A DNA stretch of 64,000 bases from Novosphingobium sp. GTDB taxonomy: Bacteria > Pseudomonadota > Alphaproteobacteria > Sphingomonadales > Sphingomonadaceae. Under the pieces are notes generated by a model that worked only from the letters and a program-made list of their open reading frames with translations, made no database searches and had not been told where the DNA came from. This document shows, piece by piece, positions 56,900-64,000 of this stretch. The stretch spans positions 1 to 64,000 of the forward strand of contig NZ_JAIXZS010000073.1 in NCBI RefSeq assembly GCF_027489515.1. The letters are read 5' to 3'. Both the position numbers and the translations under genes were made by a program. Within the stretch, counting starts at the first letter, position 1. The number at the start of each line of letters is the position of its first letter.

Positions 56900-58693
56900 A
56901 TGGCGGTGGGGCGGATCAGGATGATCGCGGGGCTGGTGATGGCAGGCCTCTTCGCATGGGGCGCGCCGGCTGCAGGCAAGTGCTCGATCGGCATGGTCGC
57001 AAAGCTGCCGGTCACGATGGATGGATTGCGCGCCACCGTTCCGGTCGAGGTCAACGGCAAGTCGACGACGTTCTGGCTCGACAGCGGGGCGTTCTTCAGC
57101 CTGATGTCGAAAGCGCAGGCTGCCGCGCTGGGCCTCAGCAACACAAGCCTGCCCCCCGGCTTCTACATTACCGGCGTCGGCGGAAATGCGACGGCCGAAC
57201 TCGCCACGATCAAATCGTTCAAGATCGTCGGGCAGGAGCTCAAGAACCTGCAGTTCCTGGTGGGCGGCAGCGATTTCGGTTCGGCCGTCATCGGCCAGAA
57301 CATCCTTGCCATCTTCGATACCGAGTATGACCTCGCCAACGGCCATGTAATCCTGGTCAAGACCAAGGACTGCCGCGATGTGAACCTGGCCTATTGGGCG
57401 GAAAAGGGGGCCGCAGGCATGGCGGACCTGATCAAGCCCGAGAACGAACTGGCGAAGCACATCTATGCCAAGGGCACCATCAACGGCAAACCGGTCAAGC
57501 TGATGTTCGATACCGGTGCGCCAGCCACCACGCTGAGCAGTTCGGCGGCGCGGCGGCTCGGGATCGATCTTGCTGCCCCCGGCGTGGTCGAATCCGAGCG
57601 CACATCGGGCATCGGCACTAAGTTCCGGCGGACCTGGATCGTGACCCTCAAAAGCTTCGAGGTGGGCGGTGAGGAGATCCGCAACACGCCCATCCGCGTG
57701 CTGGAAGACAAGGGTGACGACCGCGAGGAAGACGTGCTGGTCGGGGCCGATTTCTTCCTCTCGCACCACCTGTTCGTTTCTCCGGCCACCGGGCACCTGT
57801 TCCTGACCTACAATGGCGGCCCGATCTTCTCGCTCACCACCGATGGCGAGATCGGCGCGCGTACCACCAGGACCGAGGGTGACTGGGCGACCCGCGCGAC
57901 AGAAGCACCCAAGGATGCGGCAGGATTTGCCCGGCGCGCCAGCGGCTTTGCCGCGCGCCGCGACTGGAAGGCGGCGGTGGCCGATTATAACGAGGCGCTC
58001 AAGCTGGAGACCGGCAAGCCGGAGTACTGGCTCGGCCGGGCCGACGCGCGGCAGCGCAGCGGTGATGCGGCGGGGGCGCGCGCCGATTTCGACAAGGCGA
58101 TCGCGCTGACGCCGAACAATCCCGATCTTGTCATCCGGCGCGGGTTCCTGCGCTTGCAGGAAGGCGACCAGAAGGGTGCGCTGGCCGATGCCGAAGCGGC
58201 GCTGGCCGGTTATCACGAAGGCTCGCTCGAGCGGCTCAGCGTGGTTGCGCTGTTTGACCGGCTCCGCCGCGCGGACCGGGTGCTGGCGCTGATCGACCCG
58301 ATCATTGCGCTGCACAAGAACGACAACGAGCTTGGCAGCCTGCTCAACACGCGCTGCTTTTCGCGGGCGCTGGCCAACATCGAGCTCGTCAAGGCGCTGG
58401 CCGATTGCAACGGCGCGATCAAGCGGCTCGGGCCGATTGCCCCGGTGGTCGACAGCCGGGCTATGGTGAAGGTGCGGATGGGCGATCTTGCCGGCGCGCT
58501 CGCGGACTATGACGATGCGCTGGCCAAGGCGCCGAAGCAGGCCGCCTCGCTTTACATGCGCGGCTGGACCCGGCGCGCGATGGCCAAGAACGACGCAGCG
58601 CAATTGAAGCTGGCGGAGGCGGATTTTGCGGCGGCGAAGGCGGTGGACGCGGATGTTGCCGACAGATTCACGCCCTATGGATTTGCGCCCTGA
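56900..58693 (+). CDS. secreted retropepsin-like aspartyl protease with TPR repeats
   Basis: A 597-residue protein with a signal peptide (IRMIAGLVMAGLFAWGAPAA). Two aspartyl protease domains are present in tandem: TTFWLDSGAFFSLM (D61-S-G) and KLMFDTGAPATTLSS (D-T-G near residue 204). LVGADFFLSHHLFVSP completes the second. From about residue 345 TPR-like repeats follow (WKAAVADYNEALKLETGKPE and ARADFDKAIALTPNNPDLVI). The combination is typical of sphingomonad periplasmic proteins of unknown role. The ATG 56900 is next to a purine-rich stretch; 56921 is an alternative. It is convergent with a small secreted-protein gene. Confidence 0.8.
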   Translation: MAVGRIRMIAGLVMAGLFAWGAPAAGKCSIGMVAKLPVTMDGLRATVPVEVNGKSTTFWLDSGAFFSLMSKAQAAALGLSNTSLPPGFYITGVGGNATAELATIKSFKIVGQELKNLQFLVGGSDFGSAVIGQNILAIFDTEYDLANGHVILVKTKDCRDVNLAYWAEKGAAGMADLIKPENELAKHIYAKGTINGKPVKLMFDTGAPATTLSSSAARRLGIDLAAPGVVESERTSGIGTKFRRTWIVTLKSFEVGGEEIRNTPIRVLEDKGDDREEDVLVGADFFLSHHLFVSPATGHLFLTYNGGPIFSLTTDGEIGARTTRTEGDWATRATEAPKDAAGFARRASGFAARRDWKAAVADYNEALKLETGKPEYWLGRADARQRSGDAAGARADFDKAIALTPNNPDLVIRRGFLRLQEGDQKGALADAEAALAGYHEGSLERLSVVALFDRLRRADRVLALIDPIIALHKNDNELGSLLNTRCFSRALANIELVKALADCNGAIKRLGPIAPVVDSRAMVKVRMGDLAGALADYDDALAKAPKQAASLYMRGWTRRAMAKNDAAQLKLAEADFAAAKAVDADVADRFTPYGFAP

Positions 58694-58708
58694 GCGCAGA
58701 TTTCCCTT

Positions 58709-59113
58709 TCAGCGTGCCGGGCAGGGGAAGCGCCTGCGGAACAAATCTCCCACTGCGTCCGAAACCCGGATGCGAGACCGCGCGGCAACGGGATAACCCT
58801 GCATGTGCGTGAGGAGTTCATCGCTGGTCAGCGCGGCGCGTTTGGGCGGGCAGGCGCTGGGCTTGCCGCTGGCGGCTTCTACCTTGAGTTGGCGGCGGAA
58901 AGCCTGGGCAGAGCCTGTGACTTCGGCCTTGAGCAGGCCTATATCGGACGAGAACGCCGCCAACATGCCCTTGGCCTTGAGCGCCTCCGCCTTGGCCAGG
59001 AAGGTTGCCACGCTCATCGATCCGGGCGGCACGGCCGTCTCTGCGCTGACCGTGGCGGGGAGCCCGGAGAGGGCGAGGGCGGCAAGGACAAGACCGATTG
59101 CAGGAAATTTCAT
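58709..59113 (-). CDS. small secreted protein of unknown function
   Basis: A 134-residue protein with a clear signal peptide (IGLVLAALALSGLPATVSAE). The mature part is helical (VATFLAKAEALKAKGMLAAF) and has two Cys (PSACPPKRAAL and RRFPCPAR) that may form a disulfide. I do not recognise a family; similar proteins with LTSDELLTHMQGYPVA appear in related genomes to my memory. It follows the DUF3237 gene in the same direction after 38 bases, so the two may be transcribed together. Confidence 0.65.
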   Translation of the reverse strand: MKFPAIGLVLAALALSGLPATVSAETAVPPGSMSVATFLAKAEALKAKGMLAAFSSDIGLLKAEVTGSAQAFRRQLKVEAASGKPSACPPKRAALTSDELLTHMQGYPVAARSRIRVSDAVGDLFRRRFPCPAR

Positions 59114-59151
59114 GACAACGCGGCCTTTCGCGAGGGGGCAACAAGGGGCCT

Positions 59152-59736
59152 TCAAGTCAATCTGAAGACCTGAATCAGCCGGCCGTTGGCCTTGGGGCCG
59201 AAGTCGGGCACGGGAATTTCGGGCGGGACAGGGTAGACCAGTGTGGCGACGAAGGAGGATTCGCGCAGCCACGCGTATTTCTTGCCCGGCACATTGAAGG
59301 TCGGCAGCAAGCGGAATTTGTCGTCGGTGTAGCGCGGTCCCTTGTTGTGGATGATGATCTGCACGCCGTCGTCGGTCCTGAGGCGGTAGAGCGCGTCGAT
59401 GATCTGGACGCCGTCCGGCCGCGTGACGGGAAAATCGCCGCCGCCGGGCACGACAGTGCCCTTGATGCCGCGGCCATAGAATGTGCCGCCGACGATCGGC
59501 CAGAGCACATCGCGGTCGCCATCGGCCGAGGTCTGGTCAGAGGGATCGCCCATCTTTTCCGGTTCGGTGCAAAAGGGCAGAATGTTCATCACCCATTCGA
59601 GGCCGACAGGATCATAGATCTTCGGTGCCGGCCCTGCGGATGCGGGTGGCAGAGTTTCGGCATCGGCGCGGGTGGCGGCGGCGAGCGGGAGTGCAGCTCC
59701 GATCAGGCCGATGGCGCTGCGGCGGGAAAGAGTCAT
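59152..59736 (-). CDS. exported DUF3237 protein (second member)
   Basis: A 194-residue protein with a twin-arginine-like signal (TLSRRSAIGLIGAALPLAAA). The mature part contains WPIVGGTFYGRGIKGTVVPG, GGDFPVTRPDGVQIIDALYR and the C-terminal GRLIQVFRLT, matching DUF3237 and the protein at 44002-44544. It carries an insert (DPSDQTSADGDRDVLW) not found in the first copy. The function is unknown. It is followed by the small secreted protein gene. Confidence 0.78.
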   Translation of the reverse strand: MTLSRRSAIGLIGAALPLAAATRADAETLPPASAGPAPKIYDPVGLEWVMNILPFCTEPEKMGDPSDQTSADGDRDVLWPIVGGTFYGRGIKGTVVPGGGDFPVTRPDGVQIIDALYRLRTDDGVQIIIHNKGPRYTDDKFRLLPTFNVPGKKYAWLRESSFVATLVYPVPPEIPVPDFGPKANGRLIQVFRLT

Positions 59737-59774
59737 GACGGCGGGCCTTTCCGGATGAGATTGCGCAGGCCGCG

Positions 59775-60446
59775 TTACGCGTTGACGTCCGCGTAGTGGG
59801 ACGGCGGCTGGATCACGTCCATCCGTTCGGTAAGAAGGGGGCGAAAGCTGGGCCTGCTCTTGAACACGGAGTACCAGCTGGCAGCCTGTTCGTGGAGTGA
59901 CCAGTCGATGCCGCCGAGGTAATCGGCGACCGATATCTGCGCAGCGGCGGTGAGATCGGCAAGGCTCATGGTGGAGCCGGCCAGCCAGGGGCGGTTATCG
60001 ATCAGGTAATCGATGTAATAGAGGTGATCGTTGGCGAGGCGCATCGCATCGCGCAGCACGCGGCTGTCTGGGGACTGGCGATACACTAGGCGCTTCTTCA
60101 TGCGTTCTTCCAGCAAGGGCTGGGTGACGGCGGCAAAGAAGTTCTCATCGAACATCGCGACAAGGCGGCGGATTTCGGCGCGGCCGGCGGCGGTCCCGTT
60201 TATCATCGGCGCCTTGTCGACCGTTTCCTCAAAGTATTCGCAGATCGCGCGGCTGTCGGCGAGGGTGATCTGCTTCTCGGGGTTGTGCAGCACGGGGGTG
60301 CGCCCGGCGTGGTTCAGCATCTGGAACGCCTCGCGGTGCTCCCACGGGTTCTCGCGGATGAGTTCGTAGGGCACACCCTTTTCAGCAAGGAGCAGGCGCA
60401 CTTTGCGGCTGAACGGGCACAGCGGGAATTGATAGATCTGCCACAT
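59775..60446 (-). CDS. glutathione S-transferase
   Basis: A 223-residue GST. The N-terminal thioredoxin-like domain has YQFPLCPFSRKVRLLLAEKG with the C-P-F-S motif (catalytic Cys or Ser), and TPVLHNPEKQITLADSRAIC for glutathione binding. The C-terminal helical domain holds LAGSTMSLADLTAAAQISVA, the usual N-capping box and hydrophobic staple (S-L-A-D). It resembles bacterial zeta/beta-type GSTs with a cis-Pro. ATG 60446 gives the expected MWQIYQFP start. It is divergent from the ABC-F gene. Confidence 0.87.
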   Translation of the reverse strand: MWQIYQFPLCPFSRKVRLLLAEKGVPYELIRENPWEHREAFQMLNHAGRTPVLHNPEKQITLADSRAICEYFEETVDKAPMINGTAAGRAEIRRLVAMFDENFFAAVTQPLLEERMKKRLVYRQSPDSRVLRDAMRLANDHLYYIDYLIDNRPWLAGSTMSLADLTAAAQISVADYLGGIDWSLHEQAASWYSVFKSRPSFRPLLTERMDVIQPPSHYADVNA

Positions 60447-60568
60447 GGTCCACCTGCATGTACGCCGGGGCGAGGCGAAGTCCAGTACGGGCACACGCGC
60501 GGGGCCACAAAATTCGGAGGATTGTTGGCGGGTTCCGCATCGGGCCTGCGCCTGCTAGGGGCGCGCGC

Positions 60569-62440
60569 ATGCTGACAATTCAGGGCCTCACCGTGCGGCT
60601 GGGCGGGCGCACCATTCTCGACCGCGCCAGTGCGACAATCCAGCCGGGCTCCAAGGTGGGGCTGATCGGCCGCAATGGCGCGGGCAAATCCACGCTGATG
60701 AAAGCGATCATCGGCGAACTCGAACCCGACGAGGGCGGGATCGAGATGCCGAAGCGCATGCGGCTTGGCTATATCGCGCAGTCAGCACCTGCCGGCTCGG
60801 CGACGCCATTCGAGACGGTGCTGGCCGCCGATACCGAGCGCGCGGCGCTGATGGCAGAAGCCGAGACCTGTGAGGACCCGGACCGGCTGGGGGCGCTCTA
60901 TGACCGGCTGATCGCGATCGATGCCTATACGGCGGACGCGCGGGCGGCGCGTATCCTGATCGGGCTGGGCTTCGACGAGGCGATGCAGGCAATGCCGCTC
61001 GACAGCTTCTCGGGCGGGTGGAAGATGCGCGTGGCGCTTGCCTCGCTGCTGTTTTCGGCGCCCGACCTTCTGCTGCTCGACGAACCTTCGAACCACCTCG
61101 ATCTGGAAGCGACGCTGTGGCTGGAGAGCTTTCTGCAGAGCTATCCCGGCACCATCGTGGTGATCAGCCACGAGCGCGATCTGCTCAACAACGTGGTCGA
61201 CACAATCCTCCACCTGCAGGGCGGCAAGATCGCGCTCTATGCCGGCGGCTATGACGCATTCGAGCGGCAGCGGGCCGAGCGAGCGGCGCAGATTGCCGCG
61301 GCGAGGGCCGCGCAGGATGCGCAGCGCAAGAAGCTGGCGGACTATGTGGCGCGCAATTCGGCGCGCGCCTCCACAGCCAAGCAGGCGCAGTCGCGCGCCA
61401 AGATGCTGGCGAAGATGCAACCCGTCACGGCGATGCTCGAAGACCCGTCGCTCAGCTTCGACTTCCCCGATCCGGAGGAGCTGCGTCCGCCGCTGATCAC
61501 GCTCGATCTCGCGGCAACGGGCTATGTGGCGGAGAAGCCGATCCTCAGGCGGCTCAACCTGCGCATCGATCCCGACGATCGGATCGCGATGCTGGGGCGC
61601 AACGGCAACGGCAAGACGACGCTGGCGCGGCTGCTGGCGGGGCAGCTGGCGGCGAGCGAGGGGGGGATGACCGCCTCGGGCAAGCTCAAGATCGGCTATT
61701 TCACGCAGTATCAGGTGGAGGAACTCCCGGCGGATTCGAGCCCGCTGGAGCTGATGACTCGTGCCATGCCGGGCAAGACCCCGGCAGCGGTGCGTGCACA
61801 GCTGGGGCGCTTCGGGTTTTCAGGACCGCGCGCCGAATCGCAGACAGCGACGCTTTCGGGCGGGGAAAGGGCGCGGCTGGCGTTGGCACTGGTGACGCGC
61901 GATGCGCCGCACCTCCTGATCCTCGACGAACCGACCAACCACTTGGATGTCGATGCGCGCGAGGCGCTGGTGCAGGCACTCAACGATTATGCCGGCGCGG
62001 TTATCCTGATCAGCCACGATCGGCATATGGTGGAACTGACAGCTGACCGGCTGGTGCTCGTCGATGGCGGGACGGCGAAGGACTATCCGGGGAGCATCGA
62101 GGACTACATCGACTTTGTGCTTGGGCGGAACCAGCCCAAGGGCGATGCGGGCAAGGGTGGCTCCGGCGGCTCAAAGCCGAAGGGCGGCGCGAAGAACCGC
62201 GAGGAGATGAAGGCGCTGCAGAAGGCGGTGAGCGAGGCCGAAAGCGCAGTGGGCAAGGCCGAGGCGCGGCTGGCGGCGATCGATGCGGCGCTGGCGGGTT
62301 CAGGCAAGCCGGCGGCGGATCTGGCGGGGCTGAACATGGCCGAACTCGGGCGCCAACGGCGCGAGGTGGCGGATCAGCTGGCGGTGGCGGAAGCGCGCTG
62401 GATCGAAGCAGGAGAGGCGCTCGACGCCTTCATGAACTGA
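60569..62440 (+). CDS. ABC-F family ATPase (Uup/YheS-like)
   Basis: A 623-residue protein with two ABC domains and no membrane part. Walker A motifs are GLIGRNGAGKSTL (residue 32) and MLGRNGNGKTTLARL (about 340); signatures are LDSFSGGWKMRVAL and ATLSGGERARLALA; Walker B motifs are LLLLDEPSNHLD and LLILDEPTNHLD. The linker (about 240-290) is rich in Ala, Lys and Arg, and the C-terminal tail is Gly/Lys-rich then a coiled coil (EMKALQKAVSEAESAVGKAE). Such proteins act on ribosomes. The end overlaps the ParA-type gene by 11 bases. Confidence 0.92.
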   Translation: MLTIQGLTVRLGGRTILDRASATIQPGSKVGLIGRNGAGKSTLMKAIIGELEPDEGGIEMPKRMRLGYIAQSAPAGSATPFETVLAADTERAALMAEAETCEDPDRLGALYDRLIAIDAYTADARAARILIGLGFDEAMQAMPLDSFSGGWKMRVALASLLFSAPDLLLLDEPSNHLDLEATLWLESFLQSYPGTIVVISHERDLLNNVVDTILHLQGGKIALYAGGYDAFERQRAERAAQIAAARAAQDAQRKKLADYVARNSARASTAKQAQSRAKMLAKMQPVTAMLEDPSLSFDFPDPEELRPPLITLDLAATGYVAEKPILRRLNLRIDPDDRIAMLGRNGNGKTTLARLLAGQLAASEGGMTASGKLKIGYFTQYQVEELPADSSPLELMTRAMPGKTPAAVRAQLGRFGFSGPRAESQTATLSGGERARLALALVTRDAPHLLILDEPTNHLDVDAREALVQALNDYAGAVILISHDRHMVELTADRLVLVDGGTAKDYPGSIEDYIDFVLGRNQPKGDAGKGGSGGSKPKGGAKNREEMKALQKAVSEAESAVGKAEARLAAIDAALAGSGKPAADLAGLNMAELGRQRREVADQLAVAEARWIEAGEALDAFMN

Positions 62441-63179
62441 GAGAGGCCTGCATCGCAAGCTTGGCCTCGATGCCGTCCCACAGGCGCTGGAGGCGGGCGT
62501 TGACGTCGGTTGAGGCGGCGAAGGTACCGATGGGCGCGCGGCGGGCGGCGGTCTGCTCGATCTGGCTGCTCATCGGGATTACTGGCCAGCCCGCAGCAAA
62601 GCCGGTGTGGACCTCGCGGTGCAACTTGCGGCGGGGATCATACATCGAGAGCACCGGCAGGATCGGCGGGTGGCGCGGATGGTGCGTCAGGATCTCGGCC
62701 TGGATCATCGGCAGTGCGCGTGCCGAAAGCGGCGAGGGCGGCAGCGGCACGATGAGAAGATCGGCGGCGGCAAAGACCTGCTCGCTGATCTCGTTCAGCA
62801 CTGGCGGGCAATCGACAATGATCCGCGCGTAATCCTCCGAAAGCAGCGTGGCAGTGCGGGCCATGCGCTTGCGCTTGCCGATGCGGGCGAGCGTGGCCGG
62901 GAGGCTGCGCATGCTCTCGTCCGCTTGCAGCACGGCAAGGCCGGGATAGCGGCTGGGCACGATGAGCTCGGCGGGTTTGCTGTCCTTGCGAAAGACCCCG
63001 GCGGCATTGCTTTCGCTACGGTCGGGAAGGCCGAGCAGCCAGCCGGCACCGCCCTGCGGATCAAGGTCCCACAGCAGCGTCGAATGGCCGGACTTCATGG
63101 CCGAGCGCCAGGCCATGTCGACCGCAAGGGTGGTTTTGCCGACCCCGCCCTTCACGCTGTAAACTGCGATGACCGCCAT
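62430..63179 (-). CDS. ParA/MinD-type partitioning ATPase
   Basis: A 249-residue ParA-family ATPase. The deviant Walker A is YSVKGGVGKTTLAVDMAWR at the N terminus; LLWDLDPQGGAGWLLGLPD is the A' motif; RIIVDCPPVLNEISEQ carries Walker B. Sequence and length fit the group of orphan ParAs. Its place next to cheW resembles the chromosomal ParC/PpfA proteins that position chemoreceptor arrays. ATG 63179 is favoured, giving MAVIAVYSVKGG; the upstream frame adds nothing recognisable. It reads in the same direction as the small gene and cheW. Confidence 0.83.
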   Translation of the reverse strand: MAVIAVYSVKGGVGKTTLAVDMAWRSAMKSGHSTLLWDLDPQGGAGWLLGLPDRSESNAAGVFRKDSKPAELIVPSRYPGLAVLQADESMRSLPATLARIGKRKRMARTATLLSEDYARIIVDCPPVLNEISEQVFAAADLLIVPLPPSPLSARALPMIQAEILTHHPRHPPILPVLSMYDPRRKLHREVHTGFAAGWPVIPMSSQIEQTAARRAPIGTFAASTDVNARLQRLWDGIEAKLAMQASLSS

Positions 63180-63290
63180 TGGTGCTTGTCGCCTCGTGCT
63201 TGCCTGAAGATCGCACCCAGTTTCCGGGATCGGCAAGCGAATGGCAACCCGCGGTTTGCGCCGGGTCCCGCAGCGGGACGCCGGGCCCGG

Positions 63291-63557
63291 CTACCGCAGC
63301 AGGCGCATTCTTTCGCGCAGGATATCGAGACCGATGCGTTCGACTTCGGTCTCGAGGCAATCGGCGTGGAGCAGCTTGGCAAGGCTGCGCTGTTTCTGCG
63401 CGATCAGATCGATTGCTTGCAGGCTGTCCATGTGCCGCATGGCCACGTCCATGTCGCCACAGAGCGAGGCGCCGAGCGTCTCGACTTCCTGCGCAAGTTC
63501 CTCGAGCACCAGCGCGATCTGGCGATGCGAGGCGGTGTTGGCGGGGGCCATTGGCAC
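63291..63557 (-). CDS. small helical protein between ParA-like and CheW genes
   Basis: An 88-residue protein, almost all helix: HRQIALVLEELAQEVETLGA, DMDVAMRHMDSLQAIDLIAQ and ETEVERIGLDILRERMRLLR. It shows heptad-like spacing and could pair with CheW, a receptor or the ParA. There is no known domain that I can name. ATG 63557 or 63551 are both possible starts. It lies 48 bases after cheW in the same direction. Confidence 0.6.
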   Translation of the reverse strand: MPMAPANTASHRQIALVLEELAQEVETLGASLCGDMDVAMRHMDSLQAIDLIAQKQRSLAKLLHADCLETEVERIGLDILRERMRLLR

Positions 63558-63605
63558 GGGTTCCTTGAGCAGCGGCGCGAAGGGAGGAGGGGTGGTCTGC
63601 GCGGG

Positions 63606-64000
63606 TCAGGCGGCAGCGGCGAGGTGGGCCCCGTCGCTGAGCGCGAAGAGGTTGAGCACCATGACCATCTTGTCCTCGATTGCGGCAAGACCCTCGAGGA
63701 ACGGCACCACGCTGTCGTTGCCGACGCCAGGCGGCGGGGCCTGCAGCGTCTGATCGGGCACGGTGACGATGTCGCTGACCGAATCGACGATCCAGCCGCC
63801 GACCTGCTGGCCCAGCTGCGTCACGATGATCGCATGGCGCGGGGTCGGCTCCGTTGCGCGCCAGCCGAGGCGGGCAGCGAGATCGACCACCGGCAGCACG
63901 GTGCCGCGCAGGTTGACGACGCCCGCGACATAATGCGGCACGCGCGGCAGGCGGGTCGTCGGCGTCCAGGCGCGGATTTCGCGGATCGACATGATGTCGA
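63606..64000 (-). CDS. cheW: chemotaxis adaptor CheW (5' partial)
   Basis: The reading frame is open at the window end. The visible 131 residues include DIMSIREIRAWTPTTRLP and HYVAGVVNLRGTVLPVVDLA, the CheW core (V-x-x-V-x-N-L-R-G-x-x-x-P-V-V-D-L), then GGWIVDSVSDIVTVP. CheW links chemoreceptors to the CheA kinase. The internal ATG 63992 is not the start; earlier residues lie beyond 64000. Confidence 0.9.
   Translation of the reverse strand, partial: DIMSIREIRAWTPTTRLPRVPHYVAGVVNLRGTVLPVVDLAARLGWRATEPTPRHAIIVTQLGQQVGGWIVDSVSDIVTVPDQTLQAPPPGVGNDSVVPFLEGLAAIEDKMVMVLNLFALSDGAHLAAAA

Overview
This 64 kb window is a high-GC alphaproteobacterial chromosome segment, most likely from Sphingomonadales (Novosphingobium, Sphingobium or Sphingomonas type). 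The strongest clue is a serine palmitoyltransferase beside its own acyl carrier protein (10862-12335), the pair that starts sphingolipid synthesis in these bacteria. DivK, DksA, PilZ, an alginate-export-type porin, Rieske oxygenases and an ACC deaminase fit the same group. Genes are densely packed with many 1-11 base overlaps. I see no rRNA operon, CRISPR array, intact insertion sequence or prophage. Three tRNA genes are present: Gly-UCC, Lys-UUU and Leu-CAG.

Layout. 1-5871: end of a Dps gene, then an overlapping run with an isochorismatase-fold hydrolase, XapX protein, secreted YtcJ-type amidohydrolase, DoxX, YoaK-type membrane protein and outer-membrane porin. 6156-8285: ADP-forming acyl-CoA synthetase behind an AT-rich palindrome. 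8290-12335: a frameshifted TPR gene, an SGNH hydrolase and the sphingolipid pair, with a lone Pycsar-effector-like membrane protein divergent at 12481. 13150-25339: housekeeping and signalling genes (hemerythrin, DivK, HAD, RidA, GDPD, DksA, PilZ, RsmB, MsrA, N-carbamoylputrescine amidase, FolK). 25330-26860: tRNA-Lys followed by an AT-rich acyltransferase that looks acquired.

27072-31580 holds a CoA-transferase, an amino acid permease, an Lrp-type regulator and a divergent ACC deaminase. 31634-36323 holds a GGDEF protein, a second TPR protein, a MarR/SnoaL-like pair with two operator-like sites, and a membrane protein. 36339-41758 is a catabolic block of two Rieske oxygenase alpha subunits, an esterase and an SDR. 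42046-42942 is an HNH nuclease gene cut by an in-frame amber codon. 43418-48491 holds an N-carbamoyl amidohydrolase, an omega-aminotransferase and an M24 peptidase, suggesting use of N-carbamoyl-beta-amino acids.

The most interesting locus is 48577-55501. It is a tight operon: an SPFH/band-7 protein with a SHOCT-like tail, two zinc-ribbon DUF4178-type proteins, a 49-residue membrane peptide, a single-unit DUF350 protein, a membrane-anchored spermidine synthase-like enzyme, a Tat-exported lipoprotein-like flavin amine oxidase and S-adenosylmethionine decarboxylase (SpeD). This joins aminopropyl-transfer chemistry to membrane proteins of unknown role. The window ends with an ABC-F ATPase, a ParA-type ATPase, a small unknown protein and the start of a chemotaxis locus (CheW).
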